The notes: generated by a model from the sequence alone, not told the origin. Shown: positions 10,016 through 20,500, counted from the stretch's first letter. The stretch: 64,000 nucleotides of DNA from Embleya scabrispora (GCF_002024165.1 NZ_MWQN01000005.1:293557-357556), one strand, 5' to 3'. Program-made: numbers and translations.

Positions 10016-11167
10016 TCACACGTCGGTGTCTGCTGCTGCCCAGACCACTTCCATGGGCACGTTCCGCCCGGCGCGCGAGGGAGGTTTCCGGGTCGTGAGC
10101 CAGGAACCGCGTCGCCGCAGACTCTCCGCGACGCGCCGGCCGTGTGCCTGCATGGCTGCGACCACGGGCGTGGGCATGACCGTGACCCGCGCGCCCGCGT
10201 GTTGCGCGGTGACGCGACTCGTCCGCAGGTTGAGGACAAGGCGACCCCTGCGGTTGCCGATGGACTCGATCGTGGCGGTGAACGCCGCTCGCGACGTGTC
10301 GCCGTCCGGAAGACCGATCCACCCCACGACACCCTGCCCCGGTCGCAGACGCGACTCCAGCCGATCGGACTCCAGGACGTGCCGCTCCACCTTGTTCTTC
10401 GTCTGCGCCGCAACGGGGGCGAGCGTGCCGTGCACCACGTCCCCGGAGTGGACGTACCGGGCACGGATCAGGGGATCGGCCATGAGACCGGATTCGAGAA
10501 GATCCGTCGCATCGCAGCGCAGACGCAGTTCGAGCGCGGCGGCCGATCGCGGGGCAACGGTCGGCAACCCGTCACCGAAGCGGGCGACGGCATCGTCCCA
10601 GGCAAACTGCTCGCCTTCCGCCATCACGCGCAGAACCGGCAAGGGAGTTCCCACGGTGACCTTGTCGTACAGATCGAACAACGCCTGCGCACCGGTGCCG
10701 TGCACCCGCAACCAGTCGAGCCACACACCCGGATCGTGATCGTGCTCGGGAGAGGTCCCGCACACCCAGCGCCGACCGCACGCACGCACCACGTCGACCA
10801 CGGACACGCTGACCGGGAACTCCGCCTGCCGCTCCCACCAACGCACCACCATGTTCACGTCCGCGTCCTGGATACGCTGCGCCGCCAGGGTGCGCAGTGC
10901 TGCGGAACCGGCGGTCACCAGCGTGGGCGGCGCCGCACCGGGGCCGATCCCCAGATCGGACAGCACGGCGACCGCGCCTGCCGGTCGGACGTGCGCGTCC
11001 GCGCCACGTCCGACGATGCGCAGACCGGGGCGTCCCCCTCGCGGCTGGTAGGCCACGGCGATCGGGTCCGTGCCCCGCAGTACGGGCGCGTGGACCATGC
11101 GTGGCGCGGGTCGGCCCGTGCGTTGCGCGTGCAACCGCTGTGCGAGATCGAAGAGTTCCACCGTCAT
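10016..11167 (-). CDS. hypothetical protein of the MoxR-VWA operon, 383 aa
   Basis: The product is not recognised. It is a 383-aa soluble protein with mixed composition and no obvious catalytic motif; it carries a C-terminal basic region. The ATG at 11167 has an excellent AGGAGG site and overlaps the stop of the upstream 75-aa gene by ATGA, showing tight coupling. Its position between the VWA and helicase genes suggests it is an adaptor or system-specific component. Confidence 0.75.
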   Translation of the reverse strand: MTVELFDLAQRLHAQRTGRPAPRMVHAPVLRGTDPIAVAYQPRGGRPGLRIVGRGADAHVRPAGAVAVLSDLGIGPGAAPPTLVTAGSAALRTLAAQRIQDADVNMVVRWWERQAEFPVSVSVVDVVRACGRRWVCGTSPEHDHDPGVWLDWLRVHGTGAQALFDLYDKVTVGTPLPVLRVMAEGEQFAWDDAVARFGDGLPTVAPRSAAALELRLRCDATDLLESGLMADPLIRARYVHSGDVVHGTLAPVAAQTKNKVERHVLESDRLESRLRPGQGVVGWIGLPDGDTSRAAFTATIESIGNRRGRLVLNLRTSRVTAQHAGARVTVMPTPVVAAMQAHGRRVAESLRRRGSWLTTRKPPSRAGRNVPMEVVWAAADTDV

Positions 11168-11391
11168 CGTGCGCCCTCCTGCTCGGACGGCGTGGTCGTC
11201 GCGACCACGGGGATCGATGGGGGGTTCGCGGAGCGGGCCCAGCCGTCCCGCAAGGCGTCGGTGATCGCCTCCGGGGTGTCGGCCGGCCCGCCGCTCGCTG
11301 CGGTTTCCGCGCGTGCCACATCGAGTCCCGTGCCGTGCAGGACGAGCGTGGCGTGAGCCCGGAGCGCAGATCGATCGCGCAAGCGCGTCAT
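11164..11391 (-). CDS. small operon protein, 75 aa
   Basis: A 75-aa ORF overlapping both neighbours by ATGA (start inside the stop of the VWA gene, stop overlapping the next start). This double overlap is the main evidence that it is real. The product is not recognised. Helical segments resemble a small adaptor (SALRAHATLVLHGTG; TPEAITDALRDGWARS). Confidence 0.7.
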   Translation of the reverse strand: MTRLRDRSALRAHATLVLHGTGLDVARAETAASGGPADTPEAITDALRDGWARSANPPSIPVVATTTPSEQEGAR

Positions 11392-12623
11392 GCGGCCACC
11401 GCCTCACGGACACGCACGGTGCTCATCCATGGCGGAGGCTCCTCGTGTGATGCATGCTTGCCGATGAGCACCGCGATCACCCGCGCCGTCGTAGGGACTT
11501 CCGGCCACGGGGTGTGGCCGTCGGTGAGCACGACGATCACCTCCGGTCGTGACGGCAGTCCGGCGGCGGCTGCGATGCCCACCCTCATGTCCGTCCCGCC
11601 GCCGCCGACGAGTTTGACGCTCTCGCTTCCGGTATAGGTCTCGACATGCGCCTGCGCGTCACAGGAGACGACTGACATGCGGGTTCGGTCCACACCCACA
11701 CTCGTGAAGATGCCGGCCGTCTCCGCCATCGCGGTGTCGAGTTCGGACTGACCCATCGAGCCCGACGTGTCCACGACCACGGCCACGGACAGGCGCGGCC
11801 CCCGCAGCGACGGACGAAGGAACTCGTCGTCCTGACAACGCCGCGACGGACGCCGACGATCGAAATCCGTGGCACCCTGGGCACGCGCGACCGTGGCACG
11901 GACCGATCCGGCCAAAATTTCCTGCCACGGCACCTGCGGCGGGGCCAACTCCCGCGACGCCCACCGCCGCAGGGAATCCGGCATCGTGCCGCGCGCTGTG
12001 CCGGAGAAGTACCGTTGCGCGGCGCGCGCAACGCTCGCGCGCACACTGCCCCGCTCGCACGGGCCCAACCCGGGCGCCCGCCCGGCCGTGGCTTCCCATA
12101 TCGGGCCGGGCATTCCCGCGCCCGAACCGCAGCCACCACCGAGGCTCCCCGAGGTGCGGCCGGGCGTGCGCTGCACGAGTCGGGCGTAGTACTGCTCCTC
12201 GATTCCTCCTTCGGGCAGCCCGAGGCCGGCCGGGGTCACCACCTGATCCGGCAGGACGACGCCCGCCGCCAGCAGCCCCTCGTTGATCGCGGCGTCCGTG
12301 GCGAGGTTCCAACAGGCGCCGTCGAAGGGGTCCAACGCCCTCGCGCGGTCGTGGTGATTGCGCAACAGATGCCAGATCTCGTGCAGAAGCACACCTCCGA
12401 CCATGGCCGCAGGCCACTTGTCCGGCCCGACAAGCAAATCGGGGTCCACGTACAGCCGCCACGCGGCATCGACCGCGAACGTTCCCAGCCCCTCCGCCGC
12501 GAGCGGTTTCAGGGCGTAGGCGGCCGATGCCGCGTACGGCTGCAATTCCAACGACACGAACCGCCCCGTCTCGTACGCCCTCGACTCGTCGGGTCCGAGC
12601 GCGCGAATCGTGCGGGGAATCAC
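11388..12623 (-). CDS. metallopeptidase-like HExxH plus VWA domain protein
   Basis: A 411-aa protein of the DUF2201/CoxE-like type. The N-terminal half carries HEIWH (81-85), a zincin-like motif followed by RNHHDRA. The C-terminal half is a von Willebrand A domain with a MIDAS motif, VVVDTSGSMG (282-291), a GGGGTDM loop and VIVVLTDGH. The GTG at 12623 overlaps the previous stop by GTGA. VWA proteins commonly work with MoxR AAA ATPases, as here, in metal-insertion, chaperone or conflict systems. Whether the zincin-like motif is catalytic is unknown. Confidence 0.85.
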   Translation of the reverse strand: MIPRTIRALGPDESRAYETGRFVSLELQPYAASAAYALKPLAAEGLGTFAVDAAWRLYVDPDLLVGPDKWPAAMVGGVLLHEIWHLLRNHHDRARALDPFDGACWNLATDAAINEGLLAAGVVLPDQVVTPAGLGLPEGGIEEQYYARLVQRTPGRTSGSLGGGCGSGAGMPGPIWEATAGRAPGLGPCERGSVRASVARAAQRYFSGTARGTMPDSLRRWASRELAPPQVPWQEILAGSVRATVARAQGATDFDRRRPSRRCQDDEFLRPSLRGPRLSVAVVVDTSGSMGQSELDTAMAETAGIFTSVGVDRTRMSVVSCDAQAHVETYTGSESVKLVGGGGTDMRVGIAAAAGLPSRPEVIVVLTDGHTPWPEVPTTARVIAVLIGKHASHEEPPPWMSTVRVREAVAA

Positions 12624-13312
12624 TGCTGCGCCCGAATGAGACCGGCGTCTTCGAGGACCTTCCCGAACGCACGCGCCGAACGAGGAATCGCCGTGCCCTG
12701 CGGACGGATCCGGATGAGATCCTGAACGGCCGAGGCCACAAGCGACGGCCGCACGTCTGCGGCGATCACGAACGGTCGCCATGCCTGTAGCCAGGCGGCC
12801 TTCGTATCCTGGCCCTGAGCCCAGGCGACCACGCCCCCGAGAATCGCGAACAACTGATCCTCGCGCAGCGCCTCCCAATCGACCGACGCGGGATCCGACA
12901 GGACCGTTTCGGTCTCCGGCAGGTCGCATTCCTTCAGCCACGTCAGGAAAGCCGAGCCCACTACCGCACCAACGAGTCCGTACACCACGGTGGTCAACGC
13001 CTCCGTGTCGTCGGGACGCAGGTGCGGAGCCACCTTCGTGAGCATTTCCCACGTGCGGGGCGACGGCCACGCCTTGCTTGCCTCCGCCGTCTGCTTCGGA
13101 AGCTGCATCAACGCGTTTCCTTGCCTCTTGATGTAGCCGGCCACCCATCCCGCCCACTCACGCTCGGACTCCCGAGAACCCCGCAGTGCCCGGGACGTGG
13201 GCGCCTGGAATCCGCCCAGCATTCCGCTGATCCATTCCTCGGTGTCGACGCAGTGCATCACGTGGAGGAACCGGTTCGACAAGGGTGCGCTCAGGGGCCA
13301 CCCTCCGGACAT
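12620..13312 (-). CDS. MoxR AAA ATPase, C-terminal part (frameshifted)
   Basis: This frame holds the C-terminal lid half of the MoxR ATPase begun at 13740. Right after the frame switch it reads GGWPLSAPLSNRFLHV, which is the expected AAA segment (sensor 2 side) following ANPP. The two halves join in frame if the G5 run at 13317-13321 had one more G. The fused product would be about 370 aa, the usual MoxR length. The stop overlaps the VWA start by GTGA. The annotated start within this frame is probably artificial. Confidence 0.75.
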   Translation of the reverse strand: MSGGWPLSAPLSNRFLHVMHCVDTEEWISGMLGGFQAPTSRALRGSRESEREWAGWVAGYIKRQGNALMQLPKQTAEASKAWPSPRTWEMLTKVAPHLRPDDTEALTTVVYGLVGAVVGSAFLTWLKECDLPETETVLSDPASVDWEALREDQLFAILGGVVAWAQGQDTKAAWLQAWRPFVIAADVRPSLVASAVQDLIRIRPQGTAIPRSARAFGKVLEDAGLIRAQQ

Positions 13313-13740
13313 GCTCGGGGGTTGGCCGCCGCCACGATCTGTACACCGTCAGGGAGTTCGTGGTCCCCGACCTTGCGGTCGAGAACGACACCGAGGAGCG
13401 CGGCTTGCACGGCCGGCGGTGCCGTCGTGATCTCGTCCAGCCCGAGAAGGTCGTCGGGCTTCAGGTCTGTTGCCCACCGGGGCGGCAACATGACCATGCC
13501 TTGCTCGGTGCGCAGGGGCAGGCCTGCGAAGTCACCCGGTTCGCGGACGGAGCCGATGACGATTTCGGCCCGCGCCTGCCGGGCGTTCGCCACGGCCCGC
13601 ATCAGGGACGACTTCCCGATGCCGGGGTCTCCCCACAGCAGAACCGGCACGCCACCCATGTAGGCGGCGTCCAGAACGGTTGCAATGGTCTCAAGTCCCG
13701 GTGTGGGCAGGGTGGCTGCGTTTTCGGGCTCGTTCGTCAC
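13291..13740 (-). CDS. MoxR-family AAA ATPase, N-terminal part (frameshifted)
   Basis: The N-terminal nucleotide-binding half of a MoxR-type AAA+ ATPase: Walker A GDPGIGKSS (37-45), Walker B LLGLDEI (98-104) and sensor 1 N140 (VAAANP). The GTG start at 13740 follows GGGAGAGG. The frame ends early after a C/G homopolymer, with the rest in the next frame (see 12620-13312). MoxR ATPases remodel proteins together with VWA partners; the partner here is the next gene. The promoter carries the palindrome at 13842 and a TAGTTT -10 box (13804-13809). Confidence 0.85.
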   Translation of the reverse strand: MTNEPENAATLPTPGLETIATVLDAAYMGGVPVLLWGDPGIGKSSLMRAVANARQARAEIVIGSVREPGDFAGLPLRTEQGMVMLPPRWATDLKPDDLLGLDEITTAPPAVQAALLGVVLDRKVGDHELPDGVQIVAAANPRACPEGGP

Positions 13741-13841
13741 GGTGGTGCCTCTCCCTTGGGGGATGGGGCTGTTCAGGCCCCGCCGGGTGATCCCGGTGAT
13801 TCGAAACTAGCCGCGACAGGCATGCTCCCGGAGCCCCGAAA

Positions 13842-13887
13842 CCCCCTTCCCGCGACGGGCCGAGGCGGGCCGGCGCGGGGAAGGGGG
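13842..13887. promoter_or_regulatory. regulon palindrome upstream of the MoxR operon
   Basis: Arms CCCCCTTCCCGCG and CGCGGGGAAGGGGG. The leftward -10 box TAGTTT (complement of 13804-13809) begins 32 bp from the palindrome edge, exactly as at the X/GNAT promoters 24-49 kb away. Confidence 0.65.
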
Positions 13888-14126
13888 CAGGGGGCGCGAG
13901 GACGGCGGATTCGTCGGGTACACCGGCCCGGAGAAGAACCCGGGGGCGGTTTCTCGGCGGCCGGTACGAGCCGATCGTGCGTGACGCGAACGGACGATCG
14001 GGGAAGGGACACGGCACCGAGGTCGGCAGAGTCGGGCGATTGCACCTGAGGAGCAGCCGACACGCGGGCCGACGGGCGACCTTCGACACATGAAGGCTGC
14101 GGAGAAACGAGCCCGAGCGGACCTCG

Positions 14127-14837
14127 TCAGCCCAACTCGCCACCACAGTGGGGGCACACCGACACAGCCTGCGCGGGCTCTGCCACCCGCCACTCGCCCC
14201 GATCGACGGGGGCGGGGCGATCGACGACCTGCTCGGGCAGGTGGGCCTCGACGACCCGGGCGTCGGACGGCGCCGCGGGCGCAGGGGTGTCGACCCCCGC
14301 CTCCTTCCGGGAACGCTCCGGTACGCCGCTTCTTGCCGCACGGGTGGCCGCGTCGAGAACGCCCGGCACCACCTCGCCGATCAACATGGCCTGGTCCACA
14401 TCGTCCCGTCCGGCGCGTCGCAGGATTTCGTCGACAAGGGCCGGTAGTTGTGGCTTGAGGAGTGTGGACGCCGGTCCCGCGCTCGTGGCCGCGGCGATGC
14501 CGCGGATCTCTTCGATGGTCGTTGCGCCGGCGGCCGCGGCCAGGCGCTCGACGACCAGCGCGTAGTCCATGACACGTTGGACCTGACTCGATCCCACGTC
14601 CAAGAGAGCGGCGAGGGCCTTGCGCGACGACGCATAGCCGCACAGTCCGGGCCCGCCCCGCACCACCCACACCACGATGTCCGCATGCGTACGACGAAGT
14701 GCGAACCTCAAACGCTGCAACTCCTCGACGGCCGCCGAGGAGTCGTGGAAGCGGCCCACGGCCGCAAGAGGTTCGGGGGGCATCACCCGACCGGTCACGA
14801 CCTGTTCGACTGGTGCCTGGGGCGACGTGTCGGTCAC
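14127..14837 (-). CDS. zinc-ribbon protein, 236 aa
   Basis: The product is not recognised as a family. The centre (for example FALRRTHADIVVWVVRGG, SSQVQRVMDYALVVERL) looks like a helical DNA- or protein-binding domain, and the C-terminus is a half zinc ribbon CPHCGGEL. The GTG at 14837 was chosen because GGAG lies 6 nt upstream; an ATG at 14954 falls inside the GTATATAC operator and is unlikely. It is divergent from the operon at 15060, with the operator about midway. Confidence 0.6.
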   Translation of the reverse strand: MTDTSPQAPVEQVVTGRVMPPEPLAAVGRFHDSSAAVEELQRLRFALRRTHADIVVWVVRGGPGLCGYASSRKALAALLDVGSSQVQRVMDYALVVERLAAAAGATTIEEIRGIAAATSAGPASTLLKPQLPALVDEILRRAGRDDVDQAMLIGEVVPGVLDAATRAARSGVPERSRKEAGVDTPAPAAPSDARVVEAHLPEQVVDRPAPVDRGEWRVAEPAQAVSVCPHCGGELG

Positions 14838-14943
14838 GAGCTGCTCCGGATTCGGTTCGACCGGGTCCTGCCCGCCGGGCTCCGACGAGCAAGCCCCCGC
14901 AACCGTTTCGCACGACCGGCATGGACTACCGATGACAATAGAA

Positions 14944-14953
14944 CGTATATACA
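14944..14953. promoter_or_regulatory. GTATATAC operator-like site A
   Basis: CGTATATACA lies about 107 bp from each of two divergent starts (14837 leftward, 15060 rightward). The same core recurs at 22002, 29520 and 34347, each time upstream of a leftward gene. Confidence 0.5.
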
Positions 14954-15059
14954 TTATTGACTTCGGTGGATGTCACGACAGATTGTTCCCGCCACGGAAT
15001 ACGGACGTCCCCGTCGAATCCGCGGCCGCCACGGGCGGCCCAGGACGGAGGAATGCGGC

Positions 15060-15401
15060 GTGAACGCCGACAGCCGATACACAGCCCTGGCCCGCGCCGG
15101 CTGGGAAGCACGCAACCCGGACATCGCCCTGGACGACGCCTACTTCGAGGAAGTGGGACGACTCATCGATGCGGAAGTCCGCGCGACTGCGGCAGCCCTC
15201 GCGGCGGTGACACCGTTCACCGGACACGGCCAAGGCTCCCCGGGACACTTCGCCCGCCTCGCCCGACGAGCCGAAACCACGGTCCTCGACGGCCGCGACC
15301 CCACAGGCGAACTCGCACGATCCGCAACACCGCCGCGACCCCCCGACGGAGTCCCCCGCGCGCTGTACGCCACGGTCGTCGGCGGGGTGATCGAACTGTG
15401 A
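15060..15401 (+). CDS. hypothetical protein, 113 aa
   Basis: First gene of a three-gene operon. GTG at 15060 follows GGACGGAGGA. It is a helical acidic protein (YFEEVGRLIDAEVRATAAAL) of unknown function. Its stop overlaps the next start by GTGA. It is divergent from the zinc-ribbon gene. Confidence 0.75.
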   Translation: MNADSRYTALARAGWEARNPDIALDDAYFEEVGRLIDAEVRATAAALAAVTPFTGHGQGSPGHFARLARRAETTVLDGRDPTGELARSATPPRPPDGVPRALYATVVGGVIEL

Positions 15402-16057
15402 CGACCCCCACGGAAATACTGGGCTTCGAACCGATCACCCGCGTCAGCGCCGAACAGGCCCGCGAAACACTCAAATGGTGGGACCCGAACGTCGTCAACG
15501 CCGAACGCCACGAAGTCGCCGCAGCCCTGCGCCGACTCAACTCCGTACTCCTCGCCGCAGACCCGACTACACAGACAGACACCATCCACGCGATGAGGCT
15601 CATCACGGAGATGCTCTGCGAACGAGCCGCGCTGCTCCCACGCGCCTCCGCATCGACCACGCCAGGCCCCGGCGAACGCTGCCCGGTCGGCGGATGGTCC
15701 AACGCAATATCGAGCCCCCTGCTCTTCTCCGTCGACAACGGCTGCGTGCGAGCCGACGGAAACTTCCTCGGATCACAGGAGGGCGTCACCGGACGCGCCC
15801 ACGGCGGATCCATCGCCGCAAGCTTCGACGCCGTCATATCCGCCGGCCAGATCCACCTGGGATGGTTCGGATACACCCGACGCCTGACCGTGGAATACCT
15901 CGCTCCCGTCCCCCTGGGCCGGCGAGTCAACTTCCACGTCGCCGTCCGCGACATCGCCCAGGACGACCGCTCGGCCGTTCTCCACGCACACCTGCGCTCG
16001 GACGACCGCCTCCTGGCGCAGGCCACCGCAGACATCGTGCGTTCCGGACGATGGTGA
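15398..16057 (+). CDS. PaaI-like hotdog thioesterase
   Basis: A 219-aa protein. The C-terminal 130 residues form a hotdog-fold acyl-CoA thioesterase domain of the PaaI type: RAHGGSIAASFDAVISAG with the HGG signature, then RLTVEYLAPVPLGRRV and a final ATADIV strand. The N-terminal 80 residues are a helical extension. Such enzymes hydrolyse acyl- or aryl-CoA thioesters. It is coupled by GTGA on both sides (15398 and 16054). The substrate is unknown. Confidence 0.8.
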   Translation: MTTPTEILGFEPITRVSAEQARETLKWWDPNVVNAERHEVAAALRRLNSVLLAADPTTQTDTIHAMRLITEMLCERAALLPRASASTTPGPGERCPVGGWSNAISSPLLFSVDNGCVRADGNFLGSQEGVTGRAHGGSIAASFDAVISAGQIHLGWFGYTRRLTVEYLAPVPLGRRVNFHVAVRDIAQDDRSAVLHAHLRSDDRLLAQATADIVRSGRW

Positions 16058-16770
16058 CGAGAACAGGCCCCAACGAGGACCCGACCCCACCGAGACATCG
16101 CCTGGTTCGCCACATCGCAACCACGCTGCGCACGCCCGTGAGACGGAACTCACGATGGCGAGCCCCCCACGATCGATCCCTGACCGCGATCCCCCTGGAG
16201 CGCTGCGAGAACGAGCCGTTCTTGCGCCGAATCGACGCCCTGGCCGCCGGCGTGGCTTCGCCGGCCGCCCGGCTCGGCCTGGTCCTCACCGCGATCGCAC
16301 TCGTCCCCCTGGCGACCGGCCGTACCGTCGTCAGCGGGTGGATCGCCGCAGGTTGCGCCTTCACCGTTGCCGCGGCCGCGACCGTCGTTCGCTGGCGATG
16401 CGAAGCCCACCGTGGCGTCAGATGGGTCCCTACGGACACCGTCGAGTCCCTGACAGCCCTCACAGACCTCTACGACGCAGTGCTCGACGTCGGCGATGGT
16501 TTGGACCCCGACAACGCACAGGAGACACGGACCCGAGTCCGAGCGGCCCTGTCCGCGGGGCTTTCCGCGACTCGAATGATCCGAGCCCATCGAGAACGAG
16601 GTGACACGGCGGGAGCCGACCAGGCGCGCCGAGATCTCGACATGGCCGTGAAGGACGCCGAATCCGTGTGGCTGAGGTGCGCCGAACTCATCGCGACGGC
16701 GCCACCCGCAGAGCAACCTACCCCCCACCCGCCCCATTCGGGACGGCTCCAGGACAACGTCGATCGATAG
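16054..16770 (+). CDS. membrane protein, 238 aa
   Basis: Third gene of the operon; GTG at 16054 overlaps the thioesterase stop by GTGA. Two hydrophobic segments (LGLVLTAIALVPLATG and WIAAGCAFTVAAAATVV) form a membrane hairpin. A cytoplasmic helical domain of about 110 residues follows. No family was recognised. Confidence 0.7.
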   Translation: MTRTGPNEDPTPPRHRLVRHIATTLRTPVRRNSRWRAPHDRSLTAIPLERCENEPFLRRIDALAAGVASPAARLGLVLTAIALVPLATGRTVVSGWIAAGCAFTVAAAATVVRWRCEAHRGVRWVPTDTVESLTALTDLYDAVLDVGDGLDPDNAQETRTRVRAALSAGLSATRMIRAHRERGDTAGADQARRDLDMAVKDAESVWLRCAELIATAPPAEQPTPHPPHSGRLQDNVDR

Positions 16771-17086
16771 GGAGAATCGTCAGCCCCCCGCAGGTGGGAG
16801 CGTCAATGCGACACCGGTGGGCGCAGATCCGTCGAGATGATGCCGATGTTCGCGCTCGCCATCGGATCAGTCGAGCGCGGTCGGCACACCACGGCTCGAT
16901 ACGCGGCGGCCCACGAGGCGGGGAGGCAGCGAGGTAACTGCCCGGACTTGTGCGGCATCGGATTTGGTGATGTCGTGCCCTGTCTTCCCGCCCCGGTAGC
17001 GGCTCCCCGCCCGCCGACATCGGCGTGCCCGGAGAGAAAGCGCCGTTGGGCCGCCTTCGCCCGCCGTGCTCTGGCATAGTCGGGCC

Positions 17087-17548
17087 ATGGATCCCGAACT
17101 GGTCGCCTTAGCCTCGGCGGGCGGAACAGCATTGGCCGGCGTGATGGCCACCGACTCCTGGAACGCGGCACGGCAGATGGTGGCGCGGCTATTCTCGCGC
17201 CAGGGTCAGGACCGTGAAGCGGCGATCGAATCGCAACTCGACGGCAATCAGGCATTGGTCCTTGGTGCCGAGGACCCGGACCGGGCCCGCGCCGACCTGG
17301 CCCCGTTGTGGGAGACGGAGTTGTCCGCCCTGCTCGCGGCCCACCCGGAGGCCGAGGCCGATCTGCGTCGTCTGGTGGACCAACTCCAGGCCGCTTCGAG
17401 GAAATCCGGCCGGGCGTGGATGCAGACCAACACAGCCCGCGATAATTCCCGCCTATTCGCCGCGCAGGGCGGCAACGTCGTGGTACACGGAGCCGAGTCG
17501 CCGCAGCGCGAGCGATCGCCAACCGACGAGCCGGACGTCGGGCGGTGA
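17087..17548 (+). CDS. small partner protein of STAND NTPase, 153 aa
   Basis: A 153-aa protein with an N-terminal hydrophobic/alanine-rich helix (LVALASAGGTALAGVMA) and a C-terminal Gly-Asn stretch (RLFAAQGGNVVVHGAES). Proteins of this shape commonly precede STAND or NB-ARC/TPR genes in actinomycetes, probably as effector-associated or adaptor components; that is from memory of family context. The stop overlaps the STAND gene start by GTGA, so the pair is coupled. Confidence 0.7.
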   Translation: MDPELVALASAGGTALAGVMATDSWNAARQMVARLFSRQGQDREAAIESQLDGNQALVLGAEDPDRARADLAPLWETELSALLAAHPEAEADLRRLVDQLQAASRKSGRAWMQTNTARDNSRLFAAQGGNVVVHGAESPQRERSPTDEPDVGR

Positions 17549-20500
17549 GCGCTCCCGGGAAGACGCCCGGGCCGCGACAGGAAGTGCACGCCGTGGACGG
17601 ATTCGCCTACGGCGTCATCGGCGCGGACCTGCACGTGCTCCCGGATCGCGGGCCGGTCTACCTGCTGTACCGGCACCGGCCGGAATCCCGGACGTCCGAC
17701 CCCGCGTGGCTGATGCTTCAGCCCAGCCGGCTGCTCGACGCCCGGCACACGGTGGTCGGCTTCACCGGCCGACAACGCGAACTCGACGAACTGTCCGGGT
17801 GGCGAGACGGTTCGTCCTCCCGGATCTCCGCCTGTTGGCTGCACGCTCCGGGCGGGCAGGGCAAGACCCGGCTGGCGGAGGAGTTCGCCCGCCTCAGCGG
17901 CGAGGCCGGCTGGCGGGTGGTCACGGCAGCGCAGGGCCTCGGCGTGGTGCATCCTCGGCCGGGCAGTCAGGATCTCCGCCCGGACGGCTCGTCCGGTGTT
18001 CTCCTGGTGGTGGACTATGCCGACCGATGGCCGGTCTCGCACCTGACCTGGTTGTTCAGCAACGCCCTGCTCCACCACGAGATACCGACCCGGGTGTTGT
18101 TGATCGCGCGCTCCGCACACGGCTGGCCTGCGGTTCGCGCTGCGCTCGCCGCAGTCGGGGCGGAACTCGGCGATCGGCACCTGGCCCCCTTGCCGGACGA
18201 TTCAGCGGCCCGACACCACATGTTCCGGGCCGCCCGAGACGCCTTCGCCGAACGCTACGGCGTCGACCCCCGCCGCGTACCGTACCCGGATCGGCTGGAC
18301 GGATCGGACTTCGGCCTGACCCTGGCGCTGCACATGGCGGCCCTGGTGGCGGTCGACGCGGTGGTGCGGGACGCTCGCCCGCCCGAGGATCTGGCCGGCA
18401 TGTCCGCGTATCTGCTCGATCGCGAACTCGGGCACTGGCGCGCGATGTACGAGAAGCGCGTGGAGGGGGTGGACTTCGCCACCTCGCCCGCCGAACTGGC
18501 CCGCATCGTGTTCACCGCCACCCTCACCGGCCCGGTCGGTCACTCCGACGGCGTGACCGTGGTGAGCGCGCTGGCCGCGAGCGAACATCCGCAGCGAGCC
18601 CTGGCCGACCACGCGATCTGCTATCCGAGTGCCGATCCGGGGCGCGGCGAGGTCCTCGAACCGCTGTATCCCGACCGGATCGCCGAGGATTTCCTGGCGC
18701 TGACCCTGCCCGGGCACGATCTGACCGCCTATCCGTCCGATCCATGGTGTGTGGGGACGCCCGCCCGGCTGTTGGCGGTCGAGCCGCGCCACACGGCTCG
18801 CGCCGTCACCTTCCTGACCGCCGCGGCAGCACGCTGGCCACACCTCGCACGGCGGCACCTGTACCCATTGCTGCGCAGCGATCCCACGCTCGGTGTCCGG
18901 GCGGGCAACGCGGCCCTGTCCGCCCTGGCGCAGTTGTCCGACGTCCCGGTCGACGTGCTGACCGCGGTGACGGAACGGTTCCCGGAGCATCGGGACATCG
19001 ACCTCGATTCCGGTATCGCCTCCGTCACCGAACGCCTGATCGCCCACCGGCTCGCCGAGACGGACGACCCGGCGCAAACTGCGGAACTGCGCAATCTCCT
19101 CGCCCGACGACTTGCGTACGCCGGCCGCGGCGACGAGGCCGTCACCGCGGCCCGCAAGGCCGTGGAGGACTGCCGACGGCTTCCCAGGACGGTCCCGGCC
19201 TCTTCGATCTCCCTCGCAGTCTCCCTCACCAATCTCGCATCACACCTCGGCCACGACGGCCGGCCGTCCCCCGAAGCCGTGGAGCGAGCCTTGGAGGCGG
19301 TGGCACTTCTGGAGCGGCTGGTCACCGTCGGGCCGGAAGCCTTGCTGAAGGAACTCACCACCGCCCGTGCCGTGTTGAGCGTGGCGTACCAGGCCATGGG
19401 GCGACACGACAGCAACGTTCGTACCCTGTCGAAGCAAACGATCAGTTCGTATCGGGCACTGGTCGCAGTCGACCCGCGGCAATACGAGCCGTACCTCATG
19501 CACGCCCTGCACAACGTTGCCGTGCACCATCGCGAGGCCGGCCGGATTGCGGATGCGCTCGCATGCAGTGGCGAAGCGCTGGAGATCGCCGGCCGGCTGT
19601 CCGCGGCCGCTCCGGCCACCCACCTGCCGAGCCTGGCGCAGGAACTCTTCATTCACGGCAACCTGTTGATGGAGAGCGGTCGGGCCGACCTCGCCCTGCC
19701 CGTCGCCACGAAGGCCGTCGAGGTGATCCGGAGGATGCAGCGCAGCGACGTGCGCGCCCACGAGCCCGACCTGGCCCGAGCGCTCGACCTGCTCGGCAAT
19801 TGTCGGCAGCTGGTAGGACAGGTCGACGAAGCCATCGAAGCGACGGAGGAGGCTGTTCGGATCGGCCGGCGGCTCGTGAGACGCGATACTCGCGCGCACG
19901 AGTGGTTCCTGGCCATGGTCCTGGACAATCTCGGCACTCGGCAGGCGGCCCACTCCATGTTGCGTCAGAAGGCGGGGTCGCCGGAGTCGATGGAGCACAG
20001 CGCGGAGGCAGTCACCATCCTACGCCGATTGGCCGACGCGACTCCGGAACGATTCGATCCCGAACTCGCCCGTGTGCTCAGCAATCTCGCCGTCCGGCAG
20101 ATGGAAAACAGCCGAATGGACGACGCGCTCGAGACCATGCACGAAGCCTTGGCGCTGCGAGAGCGGCTGGTCGAGCGGAATCCGGCGGCCCACCGATTCC
20201 GACAGGGCTGGGACCTGGGGAACCTCGCACAGATCCTGCTCGAGAGCGGCGCGCCCGCGAACGAGTCGGCGCACGCGGCCGAGCGCGCGGTCACCATCTA
20301 TCGGGACGCCGCACGGGAGAACCCGCGCGAGCACGAGTTGCAGCTCGCGAAAGTCCTCATGTTCCTGGCCTACGCCAGGGCACAAATCCCGGACGAAACG
20401 GACCACGCAAGGCAGCACGCGGCCGAGGCCATCGAGATCTGCCGCCGCCATCTGGACCGTCTTCCGAGGTTCGTCCAGCCTTTCCTGGTCGAAGCGCTGG

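Noticed and set aside
14784..14954. Upstream ATG (14954) for the zinc-ribbon gene
   Set aside because: It lies within the GTATATAC operator and has no ribosome site; GTG 14837 has GGAG at good spacing.
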